Assembly (NCBI GenBank): GCA_035707805.1
Contig: DASSTS010000035.1
Location: forward strand, 21,862 to 85,861
From: Castellaniella sp035707805
Lineage (GTDB): Bacteria > Pseudomonadota > Gammaproteobacteria > Burkholderiales > Burkholderiaceae_B
DNA length: 64,000 bases
Reading direction: 5' to 3'
The translations under genes and the position numbers were made by a program. Below the pieces are notes generated by a model. That model did no database searches. It worked only from the letters and a program-made list of their open reading frames with translations, and had not been told where the DNA came from. Numbering within the stretch: position 1 is the first letter of the stretch; the number at the start of each line of letters is the position of its first letter. This document shows positions 9,790 to 20,892 of this stretch, piece after piece.

Positions 9790-11400
9790 ATGAGCAGCGC
9801 CCATCAGGATACGTTCGCACGCGACCATCTGCCGCCCGCCGATGAACAGCCGGAGTTCCGCTTCGATCTGCCGGAGCTGCGCTTTCCGGCGCAGTTGAAT
9901 TGCGCGGCCGAACTGCTGGACCGCCACGTGCGCGAGGGGCGGGGCGGCCGCGTCTGCATCCGCGCGCCCGGCCTGGCCTGGACCTATGCCGACCTGCAGG
10001 ACAAGGCCAACCGCATCGCCAACGTCCTGGTGCGCGACATGGGCCTGGTGCCCGGCAACCGCGTGCTGCTGCGCGCCCCCAACAATCCCATGCTGGCCGC
10101 CTGCTGGTTCGCCGTGATCAAGGCGGGCGGCATCGCGGTGGCCACCATGCCGCTGTTGCGCGCCAAGGAGCTCAAGGCCATCATCGACATCGGGCAGGTG
10201 ACGCATGCCCTGTGCGATGCGTCCCTGGCCGAGGAAATGGCGCTGGCCGCGGCGCAGATGCCGGTGCTGCGGCATCTGCGGCATTTCAACCATGCCGGCC
10301 CGGACGGCCTGGAGGCGCTGATGGGACGGGCCTCGCCGGATTTCGTCAATGCCGACACGGCCGCCGACGACACCTGCATCCTCGGCTTCACGTCCGGCAC
10401 GACCGGCGTGCCCAAGGCCACCATGCACTTCCATCGGGACGTCATGGCCATCTGCGAATGCTGGCCCCGCCATGTGCTGCGGCCCGTCCAGGACGACGTG
10501 TTCATCGGCAGCCCGCCTCTGGCCTTCACCTTCGGCCTGGGCGGGCTGCTGCTCTTCCCCCTGCATGCGGGCGCCTCGACGGTGCTGCTGGAGAAGGCCA
10601 GTCCGCCGCAGCTGCTGGACGCCATCCAGGCCTTCGGGGCCACGGTGCTGTTCACGGCGCCGACGTCCTACCGGACGCTGGCCGTGCGGGGCACGGAGCT
10701 GCGCCGCACGGCGCTGCGCAAGTGCGTGTCGGCGGGCGAGGCCCTGCCCGCCTCGACCCGCGCCCAGTGGAAGGAGGCGACCGGCATCGAGATGATCGAC
10801 GGCATCGGTTCGACCGAGATGCTGCACATCTTCATCTCCCATGACGAGGCCGGCGCCCGTCCCGGCGCCACCGGCATCCCGGTACCCGGCTACCGGGCCA
10901 AGGTAGTGGACGAGGAGGGGCGGGAAGTGCCGCCGGGCACCATCGGACGGCTCGCCGTCCAGGGCCCGACCGGCTGCCGCTACCTGGCCGACGAGCGGCA
11001 GAAAAAATATGTCCAGAACGGCTGGAACCTGACGGGCGACGCCTACCTGATGGACGCCGACGGATATTTCTTCTACCAGGCGCGCACGGACGATATGATC
11101 ATCTCCTCGGGCTACAACATCGCCGCCCCCGACGTCGAGGAGGCCCTGATGCAGCACCCGGCCGTGGCCGAATGCGCCGTGATCGGCGTGCCCGACCCCG
11201 AGCGCGGCCAGCTGGTCAAGGCCTTCGTCGTGCTGCGCAGCGGGCACGCGGGCGACGAGACCATGAGAAAGACGCTGCAGGATTTCGTCAAGGCCACCAT
11301 CGCGCCGTACAAATATCCCCGCGCCCTGGATTTCGTGGACGGACTGCCGCGCACGCAGACCGGCAAGCTGCAGCGGTTCAAATTGCACGAGGCGGCCTGA
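9790..11400 (+). CDS. 2-aminobenzoate-CoA ligase
   Basis: 536 aa ANL-superfamily acyl-CoA synthetase. P-loop TSGTTGVPK at 201-209, GIGSTEMLHIF (A5-type), the hinge region RTDDMIISSGYNIAAPDVEE, and the adenylating Lys526 in TQTGKLQRFKL. It resembles the benzoate/2-aminobenzoate CoA ligase branch and activates the acid with ATP and CoA as the entry step of the pathway. An 80-bp gap with AGGAG separates it from the dehydrogenase, still consistent with one operon. Substrate assignment rests on the neighbouring monooxygenase/reductase. Confidence 0.88.
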   Translation: MSSAHQDTFARDHLPPADEQPEFRFDLPELRFPAQLNCAAELLDRHVREGRGGRVCIRAPGLAWTYADLQDKANRIANVLVRDMGLVPGNRVLLRAPNNPMLAACWFAVIKAGGIAVATMPLLRAKELKAIIDIGQVTHALCDASLAEEMALAAAQMPVLRHLRHFNHAGPDGLEALMGRASPDFVNADTAADDTCILGFTSGTTGVPKATMHFHRDVMAICECWPRHVLRPVQDDVFIGSPPLAFTFGLGGLLLFPLHAGASTVLLEKASPPQLLDAIQAFGATVLFTAPTSYRTLAVRGTELRRTALRKCVSAGEALPASTRAQWKEATGIEMIDGIGSTEMLHIFISHDEAGARPGATGIPVPGYRAKVVDEEGREVPPGTIGRLAVQGPTGCRYLADERQKKYVQNGWNLTGDAYLMDADGYFFYQARTDDMIISSGYNIAAPDVEEALMQHPAVAECAVIGVPDPERGQLVKAFVVLRSGHAGDETMRKTLQDFVKATIAPYKYPRALDFVDGLPRTQTGKLQRFKLHEAA

Positions 11401-11465
11401 CGCCGCCCCCGCGGCGCGCCGGGCCGCTTTCATCGGATGTTCCGAGCATCACAGGAGTGTTTTAC

Positions 11466-11858
11466 ATGCAGGTTCTACTTCCTCCGGGCTGGCCCCGGCC
11501 CAAGGGCTATGCCAACGGAGTGGCTGCCCGAGGCCGCATGGTGTTCGTGGCGGGGATGATCGGCTGGGACGCGCAGGGCGTGTTCCACACCGACGACCTG
11601 GCGGGCCAGGTGCGCCAGGCCTTGCAGAACATCGTCGAGGTCCTGGCCGAGGGCGGCGCCAGGCCCGAGCACATCGTGCGCATGACCTGGTACGTCACCG
11701 ACAAGCAGGAGTACGTCGCCGCCTACCCGGAGATCGGCAAGGCCTTCCGCGAACTGATCGGCAGCTTCAATGCCGCCATGACGGCGGTGCAGGTCGCGGC
11801 CCTGATCGAGGACCGCGCCAAGGTCGAGATCGAGGTCACCGCCGTGATCCCGGATTAG
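11466..11858 (+). CDS. RidA (YjgF/YER057c/UK114) family protein
   Basis: 130 aa, the full length of this small trimeric family. In Azoarcus evansii a RidA-like 'translation inhibitor' is also part of the 2-aminobenzoate cluster. The obvious role is hydrolysis of the enamine 2-amino-5-oxocyclohexene-carbonyl-CoA, releasing ammonia. However, the residue equivalent to the essential Arg105 of E. coli RidA is Met105 here (segment AAMTAVQV), so classical RidA deaminase chemistry is doubtful. Start ATG 11466 after CAGGAG; the same frame is open upstream but inside the ligase gene. Last gene of the operon. Confidence 0.88.
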   Translation: MQVLLPPGWPRPKGYANGVAARGRMVFVAGMIGWDAQGVFHTDDLAGQVRQALQNIVEVLAEGGARPEHIVRMTWYVTDKQEYVAAYPEIGKAFRELIGSFNAAMTAVQVAALIEDRAKVEIEVTAVIPD

Positions 11859-11930
11859 CCCGTCGCCCGCCGCCGGCCGGACGGGAGGGGTTAAACTGCA
11901 TGCCAGTTTCCGCTCGCCCACAGGTTCGCC

Positions 11931-12569
11931 ATGCCCATCCATGAAATCCGCCATCCCCTGATCCGCCACAAGCTGGGCCTGATGCGGCGGGCCGACCTCA
12001 GCACCAAGAACTTTCGCGAGATGGCGCAGGAGATCGGTTCGCTGCTGACCTACGAGGCCACCAAGGACCTGCCGCTGGAACCCGCCCGCATCACCGGCTG
12101 GGCCGGCGAGCTGGACGTGGAAAAGCTCGCGGGCAAGAAGGTCACGGTCGTTCCGATCCTGCGGGCGGGCATCGGCATGCTGGACGGCGTGCTGAACCTG
12201 ATCCCCGGCGCCAAGGTCAGCGCGGTGGGCATCGCCCGCAACGAGCAGACCCTGCAGGCGCAGCCCTACCTGGAAAAACTGGTGGGGCAGCTCGATCAGC
12301 GCCTGGCGCTGATCATCGATCCCATGCTGGCCACCGGCGGATCCATGGTGGCGGCCATCGACATGCTCAAGCAGGCCGGCTGCCGCAACGTGCGGGCCCT
12401 GGTGCTGGTCGCGGCGCCCGAGGGCATCGCCGCGGTCGATCGGGCGCATCCGGACGTGCATATCTACACCGCCTCGATCGACAGCCACCTGAACGAGGAC
12501 GGCTACATCATCCCGGGCCTGGGTGACGCGGGCGACCGGATCTTCGGCACCCGCCAGAAGACCGACTGA
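11931..12569 (+). CDS. upp: uracil phosphoribosyltransferase
   Basis: Pyrimidine salvage: uracil + PRPP to UMP. 212 aa, standard length. PRPP-binding loop DPMLATGGSMVAAID and the C-terminal uracil-binding YIIPGLGDAGDR are both intact; the flexible loop region VVPILRAGIGMLDG is also present. It stands alone between the anthranilate operon and the DUF883 genes, with 72 bp upstream for its own promoter. A nucleobase permease lies at 43201. Confidence 0.97.
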   Translation: MPIHEIRHPLIRHKLGLMRRADLSTKNFREMAQEIGSLLTYEATKDLPLEPARITGWAGELDVEKLAGKKVTVVPILRAGIGMLDGVLNLIPGAKVSAVGIARNEQTLQAQPYLEKLVGQLDQRLALIIDPMLATGGSMVAAIDMLKQAGCRNVRALVLVAAPEGIAAVDRAHPDVHIYTASIDSHLNEDGYIIPGLGDAGDRIFGTRQKTD

Positions 12570-12686
12570 GCCCGCCGCCGTCGCCAGAAACCTTGATCTG
12601 TCGCATGCCAGTACAGTTTCTGACATTTGGGGCCGGGCCGATCGGGTAGGATAAGGGGTACCTCAGTCTGATCGAAGGAGCTTTTG

Positions 12687-13010
12687 ATGGCCACTCGTAA
12701 GCAAATTGCCACCCAATCCGCGGGCGACGCCCTGATCGAAGACCTGAAATCCAGCCTTGACCAGGCCGAACAACTGCTGCGCGAGGCCGCCGAGGCCACC
12801 GGCGACAAGGCCGCCGACCTGCGCGCGCGCGCCCTGCAGGCGCTGGACCAGGGACGCATGGTCCTGGCGGACACCCAGGCCAATCTGCTCGAGCAGGGCC
12901 GCAAGGTCGTCCATGACACCGATGAGTACGTCCAGGCCAATCCCTGGAAGGCGGTGGGCTTTGCCGGCGTCGCGGGCCTGTTGCTGGGCGCCATCCTGAC
13001 GCGGCGCTGA
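12687..13010 (+). CDS. DUF883 (ElaB/YqjD-type) membrane-anchored protein
   Basis: 107 aa. A long amphipathic, mostly helical N-terminal part rich in Ala/Glu/Lys is followed by the family's C-terminal membrane anchor, with glycine-rich VGFAGVAGLLLGAIL and terminal RR. E. coli relatives (YqjD, ElaB) sit in the inner membrane and bind ribosomes in stationary phase. Start ATG 12687 has an excellent GAAGGAG site. Followed after 5 bp by the YqjE-type gene, as in the E. coli yqjDEK order. Confidence 0.85.
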   Translation: MATRKQIATQSAGDALIEDLKSSLDQAEQLLREAAEATGDKAADLRARALQALDQGRMVLADTQANLLEQGRKVVHDTDEYVQANPWKAVGFAGVAGLLLGAILTRR

Positions 13011-13015
13011 TCCCC

Positions 13016-13462
13016 ATGGGGACGCTGGGTCATGCCGTGGCGGATCTGGCGGCGCAGTTTGCCGCGCTGGTCGGCACGCGGCTGGAACTCCTCGGCCTGG
13101 AGGCGCAGGACACGCGCGACCGCCTGCTGTGCCGGCTGGCGATGCTGCTGGCCGCCGCAGTCTGCCTGTTGCTGGCCCTGCTGGTCGCCACGCTGACCGT
13201 GGCCCTTTATTTCTGGCCGACCGAACACCGATTCCTGGCATTGGGCCTGCTGGCCCTGGTGTACGCGGTGCTGGGAGTGGGCCTGGCGGTCTGCCTGCTG
13301 CGGGGCCTGCGGCGGGATCCGGCGCCCTTCTCGGTCACGGCCGAGGTGCTGCGCCAGGACGCCCAGTCCTTCGCGCACCGCCCGCCGCGGCCCGACGCCT
13401 CCGTTCCCGCGCCGGTCCCGGACACCGTGGATCCGGGCGGCGCTTACCGGGAAATGCCATGA
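13016..13462 (+). CDS. YqjE/phage-holin-like family membrane protein
   Basis: 148 aa with two adjacent membrane segments (about residues 38-62 and 68-94) flanked by a soluble amphipathic N-terminus and a Pro-rich C-terminal tail. Family members always accompany DUF883 proteins; their molecular role is unknown. No catalytic motif is visible. It overlaps the next gene by 4 bp (ATGA), so three consecutive genes form one unit. Confidence 0.78.
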   Translation: MGTLGHAVADLAAQFAALVGTRLELLGLEAQDTRDRLLCRLAMLLAAAVCLLLALLVATLTVALYFWPTEHRFLALGLLALVYAVLGVGLAVCLLRGLRRDPAPFSVTAEVLRQDAQSFAHRPPRPDASVPAPVPDTVDPGGAYREMP

Positions 13463-13794
13463 TGCCGCCCGCCGTCCCGCCCCGCACCGCCCAGCAACGC
13501 CGCCTGCGCATCGAATTGCTGCGCGTGCAGGCGGGCTATGAACGCCTGGCGCTGCGCCGGGATGCCTGCCGCCTGGCTGGCGCCCTGCAGCCCCAGGCCC
13601 TGGTCGGCCAGGTCAGCGACCACCTGCGTTCCACGGGCCTGGGCTGGCTGGGCATGGGCCTGAGGGCGCTACGCCGCTATCCGCTGATGGGATCGCTGCT
13701 GGGCTCGGTGCTCGGCACCGGCGGCGGCCGGCGCGTGGCGCTGAAGACCGCCCTGATCGCCGGCCTGGTCTGGCTCGGCAAGCGCAAGCATTAG
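13459..13794 (+). CDS. small basic protein of the DUF883-YqjE operon, function unknown
   Basis: 111 aa, strongly basic, with a final hydrophobic segment (ALIAGLVWLG) and the C-terminus KRKH. By position it corresponds to YqjK of enterobacteria, but sequence similarity cannot be judged by eye. Start ATG 13459 overlaps the YqjE stop; a second ATG follows directly. Likely an envelope-associated protein working with its two upstream partners. It ends 16 bp before the convergent ubiD gene. Confidence 0.7.
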   Translation: MMPPAVPPRTAQQRRLRIELLRVQAGYERLALRRDACRLAGALQPQALVGQVSDHLRSTGLGWLGMGLRALRRYPLMGSLLGSVLGTGGGRRVALKTALIAGLVWLGKRKH

Positions 13795-13810
13795 TCCGCC
13801 GCCCGCATCC

Positions 13811-15355
13811 CTACAGGCCCAACTGGTCCCACATGGCGTCGACGCGTTGCTTGACCTCGTCGCTCATGCGGATGGGGCGTCCCCATTCGCGCTGCGTCTC
13901 GCCCGGCCATTTATTGGTCGCGTCCAAGCCCATCTTGCCCCCCAGGCCCGAGACCGGCGAGGCGAAATCCAGGTAGTCGATGGGCGTGTTGTCCACCAGC
14001 ACGGTGTCGCGCACCGGATCCATGCGAGTGGTCATGGCCCAGATGACCTCGGGCCAGCTGCGCACGTCGATGTCCTCGTCCACCACGACGATGAACTTGG
14101 TGTACATGAATTGCCGCAGCACGCTCCACAGCCCGAACAGGATGCGCTTGGCATGGCCGGGATACTGCTTGCGGATCGACACCACGGCCAGGCGGTAGCT
14201 GCAGCCCTCGGGCGGCAGGTAGAAGTCCGTGATCTCCGGGAACTGGCGCCTGAGCAGCGGCACGAAGACCTCGTTCAGGGCGACGCCCAGCACCGCCGGC
14301 TCGTCGGGCGGCTTGCCGGTATAGGTGCTGTGGTACAGCGGATTGCGGCGGTGGGTAATGCGCTCGACCGTGAAGACCGGGAACCAGTCCTGTTCGTTGT
14401 AGTAGCCGGTGTGGTCGCCGTAGGGACCTTCCAGCGCCATCTCGTAGCCGGTGTCCGGCGGCGGCGCGGCGCCGTCCGGCGCGGCCGGGGGCAGGGCGCG
14501 GGGATCGGAGGCCGGCAGGATGTGGCCTTCCAGCACGATCTCGGCCTGGGCGGGCACCTGCAGCTCGCTGCCCAGGGCGGCCGCGAGCTCCGTGCGCGAG
14601 CCGCGCAGCAGTCCGGCGAACTGGTATTCCGACAGGCTGTCGGGGATGGGGGTCACCGCCGCCAGCAGCGTCGCGGGATCGGTGCCCAGGGCCACGGCGA
14701 TGGGAAAGGGCTTGCCGGGGTGGGCCAGGCAGTGGTCGCGGAAATCCAGGGCGCCGCCGCGGTGCGACAGCCAGCGCATGATGAGCTTGTTGCGGCCGAT
14801 CAGTTGCTGGCGGTAGATGCCGAGGTTCTGGCGCCGGGCCTTGGGGCCGCGCGTGATCACCAGGCCCCAGGTCAGCAGGGGGGCCACGTCCTCCGGCCAG
14901 CAGCTTTGCAGCGGCAGGGCGTTCAGGTCCACGTCGCCGGCCTCGATGACGACCTCCTGGCAGGCGGCGGAGCGCACCTCGCGCGGATTCATGTCCCAGA
15001 GCGCCGATTTCAGCATGGCGACCTTGGACAGCGCATCGCGCATGCCGTGGGGCGGCGTCGGTTCGCGCAGCGAGGCGAGCAGCTCGCCCGTGTCGCGCAG
15101 CGCCGAGACGTCCTGCGCGCCCATGCCCCAGGCCACCCGCTGCGGGGTGCCGAACAGATTGGTCAGGACCGGAATCGGGCCGGGGCGCCCGGCGTGCAGC
15201 GGGCGCTCGAACAGCAGGGCCGGGCCGCCGGCCCGCAGGACGCGGTCGCTGATCTCGGTCATTTCGAGCTGTGTGGAGACCGGGTGGCCGATGCGTTTGA
15301 GCTGGCCCTGGCGTTCAAGCTGGGCGATGAAGTCCCGGAGGTCGCGGTATTTCAC
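13811..15355 (-). CDS. ubiD: 4-hydroxy-3-polyprenylbenzoate decarboxylase
   Basis: Decarboxylates the polyprenylated ring in ubiquinone synthesis using prenylated FMN supplied by UbiX, which is not in the window. 514 aa, in the usual range. The N-terminus MKYRDLRDFIAQLERQGQL is typical, as are the prFMN/metal region around GIYRQQLIGRNKLIMRW and the Glu-containing ERITHRRNPLYHSTYTG. Divergent from the lytic transglycosylase gene across 71 bp. There is no sign that it belongs to an aromatic catabolic operon, although UbiD relatives can. Confidence 0.94.
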   Translation of the reverse strand: MKYRDLRDFIAQLERQGQLKRIGHPVSTQLEMTEISDRVLRAGGPALLFERPLHAGRPGPIPVLTNLFGTPQRVAWGMGAQDVSALRDTGELLASLREPTPPHGMRDALSKVAMLKSALWDMNPREVRSAACQEVVIEAGDVDLNALPLQSCWPEDVAPLLTWGLVITRGPKARRQNLGIYRQQLIGRNKLIMRWLSHRGGALDFRDHCLAHPGKPFPIAVALGTDPATLLAAVTPIPDSLSEYQFAGLLRGSRTELAAALGSELQVPAQAEIVLEGHILPASDPRALPPAAPDGAAPPPDTGYEMALEGPYGDHTGYYNEQDWFPVFTVERITHRRNPLYHSTYTGKPPDEPAVLGVALNEVFVPLLRRQFPEITDFYLPPEGCSYRLAVVSIRKQYPGHAKRILFGLWSVLRQFMYTKFIVVVDEDIDVRSWPEVIWAMTTRMDPVRDTVLVDNTPIDYLDFASPVSGLGGKMGLDATNKWPGETQREWGRPIRMSDEVKQRVDAMWDQLGL

Positions 15356-15426
15356 AGAGTCTATTCAATCAGGTTACAGTGTCGTCGTGCCACAGATTAC
15401 CATCCGACCGTCTGCCGGAGGCATCC

Positions 15427-16326
15427 ATGACTGCAGGGTTTCCTGATCGACTGCAACACGGGGTGCGCGCCGTCCTGTATCCGCTGGGTGAATTCGTCCA
15501 CGTCAGCGCCATCTACCTGGGGCTGGCCGTGCTGACTACGCTCGCACTCAGCCTGGTGCTGCCGTCCATGCGCCAGCAGTCCCAGCAGCTCCATGAGGTC
15601 GTCCTGGCCATGTTCCAGGCGGATGGCGCCGCCTATGGCGGGGGCGAGGGCGACGACTGGCTGCCGGCGGACGACCAGTCCCAGGCGCCGGCCCCCCCGT
15701 CCGGCGCGCCCGCGCCGGCCGCGCCGCCGGACGAGGCGGCATCCCCGGACCCGAAGACCGCGCGGGCGCCCGATGACGGCGACCAGACGCTGGTGGCCGC
15801 GGCCGCCGCGCCCGATTTCATGCAGGCCGTCTCGGCCAGCATGCGGGGCCAGGCGATTCCGGGCGTCACGACGGCCCAGGCCCAGGGCCTGCGCAGCTAC
15901 CTGGCGCGCAAGTACCGCATCGCGCCCAGCGTGGCCGGCGCGCTCGTGCGCATGGCATTCCGGGTGGGCAAGGAGCTGCGCGTGGACCCGCAACTGCTGC
16001 TGGCCGTCATCGCCATCGAGTCGCGCTACAACCCCTTCGTGGAAAGCTCGGTGGGCGCGCAGGGCCTGATGCAGGTCATGGGCACGGTCCACCGCGACAA
16101 GCTGCGGGCGCACGGAGGGCCGGCATCGGTCTTCAATCCGGCGGTGAACATCCGCATTGGCGCCCAGATCCTGTCGGACTGCATCCGCCGCCGCGGTTCG
16201 CTGGAAGGCGGCCTGGCCTGTTACGTCGGCGCCTCGGGTCCCAGCGACGGCGGCTACGGCGCCCGCGTCCTGGCGGAGCGCCGCCGCATCGCGCTGGCCT
16301 CGGGAATCCCGCCCGGCAAGGGCTGA
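15427..16326 (+). CDS. membrane-anchored lytic transglycosylase (SLT domain)
   Basis: 299 aa. One N-terminal transmembrane segment (about residues 25-45, AIYLGLAVLTTLALSLVL), then a roughly 100-residue Pro/Ala/Asp-rich linker, then a C-terminal SLT lysozyme-like domain. That domain has the catalytic Glu in AIESRYNPF and the partner motif VGAQGLMQVM. It cleaves the MurNAc-GlcNAc bond of peptidoglycan in the periplasm. The frame extends 16 codons upstream, but ATG 15427 gives a natural N-terminus. Confidence 0.85.
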   Translation: MTAGFPDRLQHGVRAVLYPLGEFVHVSAIYLGLAVLTTLALSLVLPSMRQQSQQLHEVVLAMFQADGAAYGGGEGDDWLPADDQSQAPAPPSGAPAPAAPPDEAASPDPKTARAPDDGDQTLVAAAAAPDFMQAVSASMRGQAIPGVTTAQAQGLRSYLARKYRIAPSVAGALVRMAFRVGKELRVDPQLLLAVIAIESRYNPFVESSVGAQGLMQVMGTVHRDKLRAHGGPASVFNPAVNIRIGAQILSDCIRRRGSLEGGLACYVGASGPSDGGYGARVLAERRRIALASGIPPGKG

Positions 16327-16356
16327 GGCCGGCCGGGAGCGGCCGTCGCGGCGGTG

Positions 16357-17520
16357 TCAGAGGCCGGCCAGAAAGCCTTCCATGCGCGAGACGGCCTCGC
16401 GCAGGCGGTCCAGCCCGGTCGCATACGAGAAACGCACCGTGTGGCCTGCGTGCGCCTGGCCGAAGTCCAGCCCCGGCACCGCCGCCACCCCCGCATCCTG
16501 CAGCAGGCGGCGGCAGAACTCGGCGCTGTCCATGCCCAGGGCGCGGATGTCCGAGAAAATGTAGAAGGCGCCGTCCGGGGCCGCCGGGACGTCCAGCCCC
16601 AGGCGGGCGAATTCGGGCAGCAGGTAGTCGCGCCGTTCCTTGAAGGACAGGCGCCGGCGTTCGTAGACCTGCATGACCTCGGGCTCGAAGCAGCTGAGCG
16701 CGGCGTGCTGGGCCAGGGCCGGCGCGCAGATCGCCAGGCTGGCCGCCAGGCGTTCGATGGCCGGCATCAGCGCGGCGGGCGCCATCAGCCATCCCAGGCG
16801 CCAGCCGGTCATGTGGAAATACTTGGAAAAGCTGTTGATGACCACCACGCCGTCGTCCAGCGCCAGGGCGCTTTGCGGCGCCTCGTCGTAGTACAGGCCC
16901 AGGTAGATTTCGTCCATGATGACGAAGCCGCCGCGGGCCCGCACCGCGGCGATCAGGGCGCGCAGCGCCTCGCGCGGCATCGAGGTGCCGGTGGGATTGC
17001 TGGGCGAGGCGATCAGCACGCCGCGCGTGGCCGGCCCCCAGTGGGCCTCGATGTCGCCCGCGCCGAGCTGGAAGCGGTTGGCCGCGGTGGTGGGGATCAG
17101 CCGCGCGGTGCCGCCGGCGGCCGTGATGAAATTGCGGTTCGCCGGATAGGACGGGTCGGGCATCAGGACCTCGTCGCCGGGATTGATCAGCGCCAGCGCG
17201 GCCAGCAGTAGGGCGCCGGACGCCCCGGCCGTCACCAGGATCCGCGACGGATCCAGGTGGGCGCCGAAGCGGGTGTCGTAGTCGTGGGAGATCGCCTCGC
17301 GCAGGGCGGGGATCCCCGCCGGGGCGGTGTAGCCGCTCAGGCCGGCATCGGCCGCGCGGTTGAGGGTTTCGAGCACCCGGGCGGGCGCCGTGAAGTCCGG
17401 CTCGCCGATTCCCAGGCTGATGATGTCGCGCCCCTGGGCGGCCAGCGCCTGCGCCTGTTTCAGGACTTCCACGGCGTAGAATGGCACCGTGCGTTCGGTT
17501 CGGTCGGCCAGCTGGACCAT
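16357..17520 (-). CDS. class I/II pyridoxal-phosphate aminotransferase
   Basis: 387 aa fold-type I aminotransferase. Motifs include the N-terminal SLGIGEPDF, PSNPTGT before the PLP-binding Asp/Tyr (DEIYLGLYYDE), the Schiff-base Lys233 in SFSKYFHMTGWRLGW, and the carboxylate-binding Arg in VRFSYATG. It belongs to the aspartate/aromatic/alanine group, but the amino donor and acceptor cannot be told by eye. It is convergent with the lytic transglycosylase gene and divergent from 17581 with a 60-bp gap. Confidence 0.88.
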   Translation of the reverse strand: MVQLADRTERTVPFYAVEVLKQAQALAAQGRDIISLGIGEPDFTAPARVLETLNRAADAGLSGYTAPAGIPALREAISHDYDTRFGAHLDPSRILVTAGASGALLLAALALINPGDEVLMPDPSYPANRNFITAAGGTARLIPTTAANRFQLGAGDIEAHWGPATRGVLIASPSNPTGTSMPREALRALIAAVRARGGFVIMDEIYLGLYYDEAPQSALALDDGVVVINSFSKYFHMTGWRLGWLMAPAALMPAIERLAASLAICAPALAQHAALSCFEPEVMQVYERRRLSFKERRDYLLPEFARLGLDVPAAPDGAFYIFSDIRALGMDSAEFCRRLLQDAGVAAVPGLDFGQAHAGHTVRFSYATGLDRLREAVSRMEGFLAGL

Positions 17521-17580
17521 GACGTCTCTCTACCGCAAGATTCAAAAGCCCGATTGTAGCCTTGGCTCCAGGAGACCCTT

Positions 17581-18510
17581 ATGCAGTCACCGTCGCGCCG
17601 CGCCTTCCTGGCTGGACGCCGTGTCGAACGATCCCCCTGGGAAAGCTTTCTCGCGCGCCTGCGCCGATCGGCCCAGGGGCAGGTGTACGAATTCGCCACC
17701 GCGACCGGCAGCGCGCGGCTGGTGCCCGGCCACATGAAGGACGTCTATCAGGCGCGCGCCCTGTGCCACGAATACGGCGTCACCCTGGCGCTCGACAGCG
17801 TGCCCTCGGCGGCGTCCCGCGAAGAGCCCGTGCTCTGGGTGGAGCCCGGCTCCGCCATGTGCCGGCACGAACGGCTGGGGGCGGACGATCCGCGCTGGTT
17901 CGTGCAGCCCGGCTGCCTGGTGGGCGAGCTCGAATCCGCGGGCCTGCCGCAGTTCCGCGACCAGCCGCCGCACCTGACCGTGGCCGCCTGGCTGGCCGAT
18001 CGCCGCAGTTGCGACTGGGACCGGGGGCGCACGGCCGACAGCGGCCTGGTGCATGCGCTGGTGCTGCTGGCCGACGGCACGCAGGCCAATCTGGGCGCCT
18101 TTGGCGTGGACAACCGCAAACCGCTCGACAACCTGCGGGTCCAGGCCATGATCCCGCGCCTGTTCGAACTCAACGCGGGGCTCCCGGCGCCGGCCGCCGG
18201 GGATGGCGGCCGGACCTGGGATGGCCGCTACCGGCTCGACGCGCTCAGCCCCGAGGCGGGGGGCACCGTGAATCTCTCGCACCTGCTCCTGGGGCATGGC
18301 GGCGAGCTCGGCTGGGTGGAATGGCTGGTCTTCGACGAAAGGTCGGGCCGGCCGGCCGACCGGCCCTACGAGTCCCGCTATGGGATCCGGCCGCCCGGCG
18401 GCGCGGACCAGCCGGCCGCCGACGAGGCCATGCGGGCCCTGTTCGATCCCGACGGGCTCTTTCCCGGACGGGGACAGGATTTCGGCCCGTCCCATGGCGC
18501 GGACGCATGA
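17581..18510 (+). CDS. FAD-linked-oxidase-like protein, probably degenerate
   Basis: 309 aa. Segments resembling the FAD-binding PCMH/FAD-linked oxidase family can be made out: WVEPGSAM and WFVQPGCLVGEL in the middle, LGAFGVDNRKPLDN, and the C-terminal ALFDPDGLFPGRG, which mimics the DPxGxxNPGK end of glycolate and D-lactate dehydrogenases. The protein is much shorter than those enzymes and the usual glycine-rich FAD loop is not evident, so it may have lost catalysis. The N-terminus SRRAFLAG looks like a twin-arginine motif but no clear hydrophobic core follows. Function not known. Confidence 0.6.
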   Translation: MQSPSRRAFLAGRRVERSPWESFLARLRRSAQGQVYEFATATGSARLVPGHMKDVYQARALCHEYGVTLALDSVPSAASREEPVLWVEPGSAMCRHERLGADDPRWFVQPGCLVGELESAGLPQFRDQPPHLTVAAWLADRRSCDWDRGRTADSGLVHALVLLADGTQANLGAFGVDNRKPLDNLRVQAMIPRLFELNAGLPAPAAGDGGRTWDGRYRLDALSPEAGGTVNLSHLLLGHGGELGWVEWLVFDERSGRPADRPYESRYGIRPPGGADQPAADEAMRALFDPDGLFPGRGQDFGPSHGADA

Positions 18511-18597
18511 GGGACATGCGTCGCGGGCCATACCCCTGCCCGATCCAAGCGGCTAGAATGGCATCACCCCTCATATAACTTCTATCAAGGCATCACG

Positions 18598-20866
<2,269 letters not shown>

Positions 20867-20892
<26 letters not shown>

